Positions 7,652-15,779 of a stretch of DNA of 64,000 nt are shown piece by piece. Positions within the stretch are counted from its first letter, which is position 1, and each line of letters begins with the position of its first letter. The translations under genes and the position numbers were made by a program. The notes beneath the pieces are model-generated. The model worked only from the letters and a program-made list of their open reading frames with translations, ran no database searches and was not told the origin of the DNA. The stretch comes from CAVPJW01 sp963705525 (GTDB taxonomy: Bacteria; Acidobacteriota; Vicinamibacteria; Vicinamibacterales; CAVPJW01), in the NCBI GenBank assembly GCA_963705525.1, contig CAVPJW010000004.1:1550001-1614000 (forward strand), read 5' to 3'.

Positions 7652-9568
7652 ATGAGAGTCTGGAAACGTGCTGCAGCTTCCATGGTGTGCGGCATCCTGC
7701 CGTTTCTGGCCCTTCAGGCGGCCCCTCCTTCAGCAAGCAAGACACCAGCGGGGCATTCCGTCCAGGCCGAGCGCATCGAGAATTTCAGCCTGAACGGCCT
7801 GACCATCGGCAGTGAGCGGGCCGATTGCACTCGGAAGCTCGATCGCGAGTCATGCACGGTGAAGACTGACGTGGCCTGGGGTTCCGGGGTGCGGCTGACA
7901 AGTGAACTCGTCTCAGACCGCGGAAAACTCGTGAGTCTGCGCGTTCAGGGAGACGCGCCATCGTTCCTGCTATCGACGCTCGATGACGCCGCAGACGATG
8001 GCGCCGCCGATCGGTCTTGCCTCAAGTCGCCGCTCCCGCTCGAGGGAGTCGCTGCACTGATACGTCGATCCGTGGCGACCAGGCGTGAGAGTTTCGTCAC
8101 GAAGAACGACGGGACTCTGCGCGTGGTCCCATGCCTTCCGACCCGCCCTTCATCAGGCAGCACCTGTCATGAGGTCGAGGGCCTGACGTGGGGCGCGCTC
8201 CAGATGTGGCTTGACCCGAACGGCGGCATCGTCGCGGCAATTGTGCCGACCGCATGGGGACTCCTCGTCGCGACGAGACCCGAGCGCGACGACGACCGGT
8301 CGTTCTTTCTGACTGCATTCGCCGAATCGCGCGCGAAACGGCTCAGCGAACGAGTGATGCCGTTGGCATCGGATGGGCCGCGGACCGTGATCAGGAATGT
8401 CCGGCTCGTCGATCCGGCGCACGGCGTCACAGCGGACGCGGCGATCGTCATCGAAGGCGAACGGATTGTGGCCGCAGGCGCGGCCGCTCAGCTTACCCTC
8501 CCCTCGGACGCCCGTGTCATCGATGGGCGTGGCGGCTCCCTCGTCCCGGGGTTGTGGGACATGCACGCGCACATGAAGCAGCCGGAATGGGGGCCGGCGT
8601 ACCTGGCCGCCGGCGTGACCACGGTGCGGGATCTGGGGAACGAACCGAGCTATATCGAGGCGTTGCGCGCCTCCGCAAAGCCGGCGTTCGTGCCGTATCC
8701 GAACATGCTTCTGGCGGCGTTCATCGATGCGCACGCAAGCGTTCCGTACACAGCGATTCAGGCAAACACAGCCGCCCAGGCGCGCACACTCGTGCGGCGA
8801 TTCAAGCGCGACGGCTATGACCAGATCAAGGTGTGGGAGAACGTTGCGGCGACCGTGCTGCCACAGATCACCGACGAGGCGCATGCCCTCGGGATGCGGG
8901 TCACTGGACATGTCCCGGCCAAGATGACCGCCTTCGAGGCGATCGACGCCGGGCTCGATGGCGTCAATCACATCTTCAGGCTGATCGACGCGAGCGACAA
9001 CGACATCCAGTCGCCCAATGGACGACGACTGGTCGCGCTGCTCCTGAAGCGGAACATTTCCGTGGATCCCACACTCGTCGTCGTGGAGTTCGGCACGCGT
9101 TCGACGGCCTCACCGATTGCCAACTTCGAGCCCGGCATTCTCAAGGCGCCGAGGCCGGTCTTCCTCGCGTGGAACAGCTTCGGCAGGCCTCCCGACCAAG
9201 CCAGCCGCGAACCGTTGCAGCGCGCAATGACGTTCGTTCGCGGCCTGCATCGCGCGGGTGTTCCGATCGTGGCAGGATCAGACCAGGGGGTTCCCGGACA
9301 TACGCTTCACCGGGAGATCGAACTGTATGTGGAGGCGGGGCTCAGCCCGCTCGAGGCGCTCGCCACCGCGACAACCGTGCCCGCGCGAGTCATGGGGCTC
9401 GACGGCAGGGTCGGTTCAATCGGACCGCGCATGCAGGCCGACCTGGTGCTGGTCGATGGCGACCCCGATCGATCCATTCAGGCATTGCGGCACGTTCGTC
9501 TGGTCATCCGACGAGGCATGGTGTTCGAGCCAGATCCGCTCTGGCGAGCCGTCGACTTCACGCCTTAG
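7652..9568 (+). CDS. Exported amidohydrolase-family enzyme with N-terminal extra domain
   Basis: About 638 aa. A Sec signal peptide (ASMVCGILPFLALQAA) is followed by about 200 residues I do not recognise, containing four or five cysteines. The second half is an amidohydrolase TIM barrel: the metal pair DMHAHM, a likely Lys in QIKVWEN, His in VTGHVP and VNHIF, Asp in AGSDQGVPGHT, and the C-terminal beta-sandwich strand ADLVLVDGDP. Related enzymes include imidazolonepropionase- and prolidase-like periplasmic hydrolases; the substrate cannot be told. I use the ATG giving the signal peptide; a TTG 45 bases upstream is possible but has no support. Confidence 0.85.
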   Translation: MRVWKRAAASMVCGILPFLALQAAPPSASKTPAGHSVQAERIENFSLNGLTIGSERADCTRKLDRESCTVKTDVAWGSGVRLTSELVSDRGKLVSLRVQGDAPSFLLSTLDDAADDGAADRSCLKSPLPLEGVAALIRRSVATRRESFVTKNDGTLRVVPCLPTRPSSGSTCHEVEGLTWGALQMWLDPNGGIVAAIVPTAWGLLVATRPERDDDRSFFLTAFAESRAKRLSERVMPLASDGPRTVIRNVRLVDPAHGVTADAAIVIEGERIVAAGAAAQLTLPSDARVIDGRGGSLVPGLWDMHAHMKQPEWGPAYLAAGVTTVRDLGNEPSYIEALRASAKPAFVPYPNMLLAAFIDAHASVPYTAIQANTAAQARTLVRRFKRDGYDQIKVWENVAATVLPQITDEAHALGMRVTGHVPAKMTAFEAIDAGLDGVNHIFRLIDASDNDIQSPNGRRLVALLLKRNISVDPTLVVVEFGTRSTASPIANFEPGILKAPRPVFLAWNSFGRPPDQASREPLQRAMTFVRGLHRAGVPIVAGSDQGVPGHTLHREIELYVEAGLSPLEALATATTVPARVMGLDGRVGSIGPRMQADLVLVDGDPDRSIQALRHVRLVIRRGMVFEPDPLWRAVDFTP

Positions 9569-9615
9569 CCAATCCCTTCGATAGTTCGCGGCGCTTCGAG
9601 ACTCGCCGTCGTATG

Positions 9616-9645
9616 TTGACATGGCATTTATATGTGTAATATACA
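9616..9645 (+). promoter_or_regulatory. Sigma70-type promoter
   Basis: TTGACA at 9616-9621 and TATACA at 9640-9645, spacer 18, inside an AT-rich island that contrasts with the GC-rich surroundings. It points toward the ChrB-type remnant and the PLP-enzyme gene. An alternative -10 is TATAAT at 9653-9658, but it has no matching -35. Confidence 0.55.
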
Positions 9646-9679
9646 TTTCACATATAATGGTTCTGCAGATTCACATATA
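9629..9679. promoter_or_regulatory. Operator-like repeats, TATATGTG / CACATATA
   Basis: TATATGTG at 9629-9636 lies in the promoter spacer. Its exact inverse CACATATA follows at 9649-9656 and again at 9672-9679. The first pair makes an inverted repeat with a 12-base centre that straddles the -10 box; the third half-site lies in the early transcript. The ATGT/ACAT half-sites recall PadR- or GntR-type operators. Repressor unknown; no regulator gene adjoins. Confidence 0.5.
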
Positions 9680-9718
9680 GATATTGCCGCCAACATCCCC
9701 AGCGAGGCGCGTCCGACG

Positions 9719-9934
9719 ATGAGATGGGTCACCCGCCGGAACGTGAAGGTCGATCGCGTCGCGTGCCCGTGGCTGATCGCCCGCGGCTTCGCTGCGACCG
9801 CGGCCGACGATGCCGAACGCCTTGCGCGGCAGTTTCCGATGTACGACGCGTTGTATGCGCATTGCCGCCGACAGTCCGGCTCGCCGTTCGTGGTCGGCTG
9901 CCGCTGGGCGCCATGCCTGCGCGTGTCCTGGTGA
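9719..9934 (+). pseudogene. ChrB-type C-terminal domain protein, internally deleted
   Basis: Encodes 71 aa. The first 20 residues (MRWVTRRNVKVDRVACPWLI) match the opening of ChrB C-terminal-domain proteins linked to chromate resistance. The sequence then jumps directly to the family's extreme C-terminus (RGFAATAADD...QFPMYDALYAHCRR). By comparison with the complete ChrB protein 1.5 kb downstream, roughly 85 central residues, including the region around its HCTFE and VHDLDLKED motifs, are missing, apparently in frame. Residues after CRRQS do not fit the family. It is the first gene after the repeat-containing promoter. A functional mini-protein cannot be excluded. Confidence 0.6.
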
Positions 9935-9944
9935 GGTGAACGTC

Positions 9945-11276
9945 ATGCGAGACGGTACCATCACACGAAGAGAGTTCGGCGGATTCGCGTCGGGTGCGAT
10001 CGCCGCGATGTGGGGACCGGGGTCTGCCGGCGACGGGGCCATCGTCGCGCCCGACGTGATCAGGTGGCGCGATGATTTTCCCGCGCTTCGAGAGGTGGTG
10101 AACGGCCGCCCGCTCGCGTATCTGGACAACGCCGCGACGACCGAACGCCCTGTTCGAGTCATCGAAGCCATTTCAGAGTTCTACAGTCGCCACAATGCCA
10201 ACCCTTCTCGAACGCTCCACACACTGGCGCGGAGAGCGGCGGAACAGTACGAGGAGGCCCGGCGAGTGGTGGCCGATTTCATTCATGCGCGCGACCCGAA
10301 CGAGATCGTCTGGACGAAAGGCACCACGGAAGGCATCAATCTGGTCGCCGCGGCCTTTGGAGTGACTCACCTCCGCGCGGGAGACGAGGTGCTGCTGACC
10401 ATCTGCGAGCATTACTCGAATCTCCTGCCGTGGCGGCTGGCCGCCGAGCGCACCGGCGCGACCATACAAACGGTCGATGTCGATGACGAAGGCCGCCTGC
10501 GTCTGGACGATCTGGATCGAAAACTGTCGACACGCACGCGGCTTGTCGCGGTGAGCCACGTCTCGAACGTGCTGGGATCCGTCAATCCCGTCAAAGACAT
10601 CTGCGATCGCGCGCACCATGCCGGTGCCCGCGTGCTGATCGACGGGGCCCAATCCGTCCCTCATTTTCCGGTTGATGTGGCGGCGCTCGACTGCGATTTC
10701 TTCGCGTTCTCGAGCCACAAGGTTCTCGGTCCGATGGGGGTTGGGGTTCTCTGGGCCCGACGCGAGCTCCTCGAGGACATGCCGCCCTATCAGGCGGGTT
10801 CGAACATGGCGCACGAGGTCGAAGCCGACTCGGTCCAGTACGAGCACGCGGCCCTGAAGTTTGGCGCAGGGACCCCGAACGTGTCCGGTCCCATCGGCCT
10901 GCGTGCCGCCGTCGAGTACCTGAACGGCATCGGCCGCGACGCCATCCTCGCGCACGAGCAGGACCTCACGAGCCACATGCTCAAAGCGCTCCGGGACGTG
11001 CGCGGCCTGCAGCTGCTGGGCACCTTTGATCCGAGCGATCGGGCCCCGGTCTTCACCTTCACACTCGCCGGCTGGGCTCCGCCAGACATCGTTCGAGAGC
11101 TCGATGCTGAGGGCATCGCGATTCGCGCCGGAGACATGGCGGCCCTGCCGCTCCTGAAGCGGTTCGGCGTGACGGCGGCCGCACGCGCTTCGTGTTATCT
11201 CTATACGACACGAGAAGAGGTCGATCGATTCATCTCGACACTCCACCGCTTGAGTACCAGCTCGCGATCGCCATAG
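9945..11276 (+). CDS. Tat-exported class V aminotransferase, SufS-like, lacking the catalytic Cys
   Basis: 443 aa. The N-terminus has a twin-arginine signal (TRREFGGFASGAIAA, RR at 8-9). The body is a SufS-type PLP enzyme: YLDNAATTERP, TKGTTEGIN, the PLP-stacking EHYSN, IDGAQSVPH, and the Schiff-base lysine at 259 (SSHKVLGP). In SufS the loop R-x-G-H-H-C-A-x-P-L carries the persulfide cysteine; here it reads RAGDMAALPL, with Ala399 in the Cys position. Cysteine desulfurization by the usual mechanism is therefore unlikely; an epimerase, lyase or transaminase role on a periplasmic substrate is possible. A GAGGTGAA ribosome site precedes the ATG. It lies between two ChrB-type genes. Confidence 0.82.
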   Translation: MRDGTITRREFGGFASGAIAAMWGPGSAGDGAIVAPDVIRWRDDFPALREVVNGRPLAYLDNAATTERPVRVIEAISEFYSRHNANPSRTLHTLARRAAEQYEEARRVVADFIHARDPNEIVWTKGTTEGINLVAAAFGVTHLRAGDEVLLTICEHYSNLLPWRLAAERTGATIQTVDVDDEGRLRLDDLDRKLSTRTRLVAVSHVSNVLGSVNPVKDICDRAHHAGARVLIDGAQSVPHFPVDVAALDCDFFAFSSHKVLGPMGVGVLWARRELLEDMPPYQAGSNMAHEVEADSVQYEHAALKFGAGTPNVSGPIGLRAAVEYLNGIGRDAILAHEQDLTSHMLKALRDVRGLQLLGTFDPSDRAPVFTFTLAGWAPPDIVRELDAEGIAIRAGDMAALPLLKRFGVTAAARASCYLYTTREEVDRFISTLHRLSTSSRSP

Positions 11277-11309
11277 CGGGCGAGCGGCGGATATCTCAGA
11301 TCGGTACCC

Positions 11310-12359
11310 ATGGTTGATTCCGCGGAACCACAACCCCTGACCGGCGCTGGTGACGCCGCGTGGCTCGTGCTGCTCTATCAGCTTCCGGCGAAACACTCGC
11401 CGGCGCGCGTCAAGGCCTGGCGACGACTGCAGAGGGTGGGGGCGGTCCCGCTGAAGAATTCGGCATACGTCCTGCCGCACACGAGCGAGGCGCGGGAGGA
11501 TTTCGAGTGGATCAAGGCGGAGATTATCGCGATTGGCGGGCAGGCGATGGTCCTCGGCGGCACCACGCTCGATGATGCGACCGCCGCCGAGATCGTCGAG
11601 TCATTCCGCTCCGCGCGCGGCCACGACTTCGACGCCGTGAGGATCGTGGCCGAGAAGCTGCTTCGGGCCGGCCGATCGAGACAGACGGCATCGGCACGAC
11701 GCAGTCTGCTCCAGTCGCTCCGCCGACTGCGCGAACGATTCCGCGAACTTGAAGCCATCGACTACTTCGAAGCACCGCCACGCACGCGCGCGGCGCAGGC
11801 CCTCGATGAGCTGGAGCGACAGGCAAGGCAGCGTCATCCCATGTCCTCGCGAACTCAGGCAGTCCCCGATGTTCTGGATGCCAAGCGGTATCGCGGCCGT
11901 GTGTGGCTGACCCGGCCTCGCCCGGGCGTGGATCGGATGTCATCGGCCTGGCTGATTCGACGCTTCATCGATCGTCACGCCAGGTTTCAGTTCGGCCATC
12001 CGGCGCGCAATGCGCAGGCCATTCCATTCGACATGTTCGGAGCGGAATTCGGACATCAAGCGACACACTGCACGTTCGAAACGATGGCCCGTCGATTCGG
12101 CATCACGGATCCGGCGGTCGCGTGGCTGGGGCGCATCGTCCACGACCTCGACCTGAAGGAAGATGCGTTTCACGCTCCTGAGAAAGCCGCGGTCGGCCGG
12201 ATGGTCGAAGGTCTTCGCCACATGCACCACGACGACCAGAAGCTGCTCAGCGAAGGCGTTGCGATGTTCGAAGCGCTCTACCAGTCCTTTGCCGCTCGCG
12301 ACCGAACGCCCAGGTCGCGCCCGCCTGGGAGTCGAACAAAAAGCCCGCGACGCCGCTGA
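11310..12359 (+). CDS. chrB: ChrB-family chromate resistance/regulatory protein
   Basis: 349 aa, two domains. The N-terminal part (AWLVLLYQLPAKHSPARVKAWRRL, then GAVPLKNSAYVLP) is the ChrB N-domain; residues from about 185 on are the ChrB C-domain (VDRMSSAWLIRRFID, IPFDMFGAEFGH, HCTFETM, IVHDLDLKED). ChrB is known as a chromate-sensing regulator of the ChrA efflux pump. No chrA is in the window, so here it is an orphan paired with the PLP-enzyme gene 33 bases upstream. The last 20 residues are Arg/Pro-rich. Family assignment is firm; a chromate role here is inference. Confidence 0.85.
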   Translation: MVDSAEPQPLTGAGDAAWLVLLYQLPAKHSPARVKAWRRLQRVGAVPLKNSAYVLPHTSEAREDFEWIKAEIIAIGGQAMVLGGTTLDDATAAEIVESFRSARGHDFDAVRIVAEKLLRAGRSRQTASARRSLLQSLRRLRERFRELEAIDYFEAPPRTRAAQALDELERQARQRHPMSSRTQAVPDVLDAKRYRGRVWLTRPRPGVDRMSSAWLIRRFIDRHARFQFGHPARNAQAIPFDMFGAEFGHQATHCTFETMARRFGITDPAVAWLGRIVHDLDLKEDAFHAPEKAAVGRMVEGLRHMHHDDQKLLSEGVAMFEALYQSFAARDRTPRSRPPGSRTKSPRRR

Positions 12360-12412
12360 AGATGCCCTGATCAAGACGCGAGCCGCCGCTATACTGTCGG
12401 GCGGAGGACCCG

Positions 12413-13309
12413 CTGGAAGTTCACCTCGTCGACGGGACGTACGAGCTCTTTCGCCACTACTACGCCGTCCCATCGGCCAGGGACCCGGACGGCCGCGAGG
12501 TTGGTGCCGTCCGCGGCGTCATCGGATCGATCCTGGGGATGATCAACAGCGGGACCACTCATATCGGCGTGGCGACCGACCACGTCATCGAATCGTTCCG
12601 CAACCGCCTCTGGCGCGGATACAAGACGAGTGAAGGCGTCGAACCCGACCTGCTCGCGCAATTTCCACTGCTCGAAGAGGCCCTCGTCGCGCTCGGCGTC
12701 GTCGTCTGGCCGATGGTTGAGCATGAAGCCGATGACGCGCTGGCGTCGGCTGCGGCCGCCGCGGAGCGCGATCCCCGCGTCGATCGCGTGGTCATCTGCA
12801 CTCCCGACAAGGATCTCGCGCAGTCCGTCCGCGGCACTCGCGTCGTCCAGCTGAACCGGCGAACCCGCGTGATTCTCGACGAGGCCGGCGTGATCGCGAA
12901 GTTCGGCGTCCCTCCTCAATCGATTCCGGACTACCTGGCCCTCGTGGGCGACGCGGCCGATGGATACCCCGGCCTGCAGGGCTGGGGTGCGAAATCCTCG
13001 GCCGCCGTTCTTGCCAGATTCGGGCATATCGAATCGATTCCGGGAGACTGGCGCACCTGGAACGTGAACGCCGCCAGTCCAGCGGCGCTCGCCCAGACGC
13101 TCGAACGCGACCGGGATCGCGCGCTCCTCTTTCGCGATCTCGCGACGCTCCGAACCAACGTTCCGGTCTTTGAGAATGTGGACGACCTGCGCTGGAGCGG
13201 GCCGACGCCGGAGTTCGCCCCGCTCGCGGAGCGTTGGGATGCCGCTACCAGCGCAGACCAGGACCGTCGTCCGCTGCCTTCCCTGCGCCGGGGTCATCGC
13301 AAGGCCTGA
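12413..13309 (+). CDS. 5'-3' exonuclease / flap-endonuclease-like protein
   Basis: FEN/5'-exonuclease fold: N-terminal HLVDGTYELFRHYYAVP, the acidic cluster EADDALASA, ICTPDKDLAQ, then the helix-3-turn-helix segment PDYLALVGDAADGYPGLQGWG. It is the nuclease domain alone, without a polymerase, about 298 aa. The protein clearly begins upstream of the first ATG (12539), since VHLVDGTYELF is the conserved first strand. No ATG, GTG or TTG lies between there and GGAGGA at 12403-12408, so the best start is CTG (Leu-Glu-Val-His). Starting at 12539 would delete the first active-site aspartate. A TATACT box lies just upstream. Confidence 0.82.
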   Translation: MEVHLVDGTYELFRHYYAVPSARDPDGREVGAVRGVIGSILGMINSGTTHIGVATDHVIESFRNRLWRGYKTSEGVEPDLLAQFPLLEEALVALGVVVWPMVEHEADDALASAAAAAERDPRVDRVVICTPDKDLAQSVRGTRVVQLNRRTRVILDEAGVIAKFGVPPQSIPDYLALVGDAADGYPGLQGWGAKSSAAVLARFGHIESIPGDWRTWNVNAASPAALAQTLERDRDRALLFRDLATLRTNVPVFENVDDLRWSGPTPEFAPLAERWDAATSADQDRRPLPSLRRGHRKA

Positions 13310-13433
13310 GTACGCAACGCTCTCTTCGACGTCACCACGAGCAAGCGGCGAACGACCTGTCGGGCGTTCAGGGCCCATGGTCCAGCATCGGGATCGGCGG
13401 AGCGTAGTAGACTCATCACCGATCGGATGACCG

Positions 13434-15197
13434 ATGCAGGCGACAGACCGAGAGCTTCAGCGCACATACGACGCCGTGATCGTCGGCTCGGGCGCGGCGG
13501 GCGGCATGGCGGCGCACGTCCTCACCTCTTACGGCATGGACGTCCTCCTCCTGGAGGCCGGAAAGAAACTCAACCTCGAAGGCGAGCTGCGCTCGATGGA
13601 GTGGCCGTACGACCACCCGCGGCGTGGCGCGATGGAATACACGTCGCACGCACTGGCTTTCAACGAGTACACGATTCGCCAGCCGCCGTATGCGGACGGG
13701 CTCCCCTGGAAGACCGTCTTCTCCTACGTCCAGAACTGGAACGGATCGGATTACCGCAAGAACTTCCTGGTGAACGAGAAAGACCATCCGTACACCGGTA
13801 CGAGATACGCGTGGGTTCGCGCACGCTGTCTCGGCGGCAAGACGAACATCTGGGGACGACTCGCGCTGCGTCTGTCCGACTACGATTTCAAGGCGAAGAC
13901 ACACGATGGGTACGGTGAGGACTGGCCCATTTCCTACGCAGACATTGCCCCTTATTACGACAAGGTGGATCTGTATCTCGGAATCACTGGCCATCCGGAG
14001 GGTCTGGCGCACCTTCCCGACAGCCGGTTCCAACGGTCCAGCCGGCTGAACGCGGCTGAAGTGAGGCTGCGCGAATCGCTCGCTCGATCAGGGCGGGTCC
14101 TGACTCCGTACCGCGCAGGCGTGACGACCGACGGGCTGAAGCACAACAAGTACCGTAGCCGCTGCTTCGGTCGTGGCGCCTGCCAGCGCCGCGGGGGCTG
14201 CGACATCCACGCCGCGTTCGATTCGCCGACGGGTCTCATCTATCCGGCGCTCGACACCGGACACCTCACCCTCCGCACGGGATCCATCGCGCGCGAGGTG
14301 ACGATCGATACCGATTCAGGGAGGGCGCGCGGCATCAGCTTCATCGACGCGGAGAGCGGCAGCACCCTCGAGGCCCGGGCCAAAGTCGTCATTCTCGCCG
14401 CCTCGACGCTCGAATCAGCCCGCCTGATGCTCTTGTCGAAGTCCCGGCAGCACCCGAACGGTATCGGCAACTCCAGCGGTCACGTCGGCCACAATTTCTG
14501 CGAGCACGTCATGGGACCGGGCGTCAACGGCATTGCCAGGAATCTCGTGGGCAAGGCGCGCACGCTCGATGACGGACGGCCGGGCGGGTTCTACATTCCG
14601 CGGTTCAGAAATCTCAAGGACCGGCAGCACGATTTCATCCGGGGATACGGATTCGAGGGCGGAAGCGGCATGGAGATGTTCCCGGAGAGCGTCAACATGC
14701 GCGGCTTCGGCACGGCGTACAAGAAGACCGTGCGGGATCACGCGGGCGCCACGATCGGGATGGGCGGCTTCGGTGAAGTGCTCGCGCGCTACGAGAACGC
14801 CGTGGATCTGGATCCGGAAGTCAAAGACAAGTGGGGGATTCCCGCCCTGCGCTTTCAGTTCAACTTCGGGGACAACGAGAAGAAGATGGCGGCCGACATG
14901 GCCGACACGGCAAGGGCCATGTTCGAGGAGGCCGGCATCGAGGTCGTGGATGTCGATCGCGAAGTCAGAACCGAAGGGTGGTCGATCCACGAGCTCGGCA
15001 CCGCCCGCATGGGGAACGACCCGAAGTCATCGGTCCTCAGCCAGTATCAGCAGTCGCACGATGTGAAGAATCTCTTCGTCGTGGATGGAAGCAGCCACGT
15101 GAGCGCGTCGTGTCAGAACCCGACGTGGACGATCATGGCGCTCTGCTGGCGCTCGTGCGATTACCTCGCCGACGAGTTCCGAAAGGGGAACCTGTGA
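13434..15197 (+). CDS. GMC-family FAD-dependent dehydrogenase (large subunit)
   Basis: 587 aa. The FAD-binding Rossmann motif VIVGSGAAGGMAAHVL lies near residues 15-30, with LLLEAGKK after it; the C-terminal GMC domain carries SIHELGTARMG and the NPTWTIMAL region, where the catalytic His/Asn normally lie. This is the gluconate/sugar-alcohol dehydrogenase branch, which passes electrons to a membrane cytochrome. It has no signal peptide of its own; the next gene encodes a Tat-tagged small subunit and overlaps by GTGA, so export as a complex (hitch-hiking) is likely. Substrate not determinable. Confidence 0.9.
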   Translation: MQATDRELQRTYDAVIVGSGAAGGMAAHVLTSYGMDVLLLEAGKKLNLEGELRSMEWPYDHPRRGAMEYTSHALAFNEYTIRQPPYADGLPWKTVFSYVQNWNGSDYRKNFLVNEKDHPYTGTRYAWVRARCLGGKTNIWGRLALRLSDYDFKAKTHDGYGEDWPISYADIAPYYDKVDLYLGITGHPEGLAHLPDSRFQRSSRLNAAEVRLRESLARSGRVLTPYRAGVTTDGLKHNKYRSRCFGRGACQRRGGCDIHAAFDSPTGLIYPALDTGHLTLRTGSIAREVTIDTDSGRARGISFIDAESGSTLEARAKVVILAASTLESARLMLLSKSRQHPNGIGNSSGHVGHNFCEHVMGPGVNGIARNLVGKARTLDDGRPGGFYIPRFRNLKDRQHDFIRGYGFEGGSGMEMFPESVNMRGFGTAYKKTVRDHAGATIGMGGFGEVLARYENAVDLDPEVKDKWGIPALRFQFNFGDNEKKMAADMADTARAMFEEAGIEVVDVDREVRTEGWSIHELGTARMGNDPKSSVLSQYQQSHDVKNLFVVDGSSHVSASCQNPTWTIMALCWRSCDYLADEFRKGNL

Positions 15198-15778
15198 CCG
15201 TCAGCCGACGCGACATGCTCCGCCTCGCTGCCGGCGCCGCGGCCGCGCCTCTCGTGCCGTGCATCCGCTCTGTGGAAGCGTCAGCGGCGGTTCCCGCCGC
15301 TCCTGCGGCCGGCCGTTTCTTCACGAGTTCGGAAATGGCCGTGCTCGACGAGCTGACCGAGCTGATCATCCCGGCGGACGAGCACTCACCGGGAGCGAGG
15401 GCCGCACGCGTGGCGGCATACGTCGACGGCGTGCTCGCCGAGTACGATCCGGAGATTCCACACTGCCGCATCGTTCGAGAACGCTGGAAGTCCGGGCTGC
15501 AGGCCTTCGACGCGCTCGCCCGCGACGCATCCGGAAGTTCCTTTCTCGACGCGCCGGCGGAACAGCGACACGCAATCCTTGAACGGCTCGCTCAAAACGA
15601 AGAAGCGCCCACGACCGACGCCGAACGATTTTTCGTGGCACTGAAGCGATGGACGGCGCGCGGCTACTACACGTCGGCCATCGGCCTTCACAAGGAGCTT
15701 GAATACAAGGGCAACTCGCTCCTGATGGAATTCGAGGGTGTCGATCCCGCCACGCTGGCCCGAAACGACGGAGGCTGA
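15194..15778 (+). CDS. Gluconate 2-dehydrogenase subunit 3-like protein, Tat signal
   Basis: 194 aa. A GTG start overlaps the upstream stop. Tat signal VSRRDMLRLAAGAAAAPLVP is followed by the subunit-3 pattern (FFTSSEMAVLDELTELIIPADEHSPGARAARV) and a helical body ending in the conserved GLHKELEYKGN. In characterised gluconate/2-ketogluconate dehydrogenases this small subunit carries the Tat signal for the FAD subunit. Position and overlap fit that role here. The Tat signal stops near residue 35, with an Ala/Pro-rich linker after it. Confidence 0.88.
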   Translation: MTVSRRDMLRLAAGAAAAPLVPCIRSVEASAAVPAAPAAGRFFTSSEMAVLDELTELIIPADEHSPGARAARVAAYVDGVLAEYDPEIPHCRIVRERWKSGLQAFDALARDASGSSFLDAPAEQRHAILERLAQNEEAPTTDAERFFVALKRWTARGYYTSAIGLHKELEYKGNSLLMEFEGVDPATLARNDGG

Positions 15779-15779
15779 C

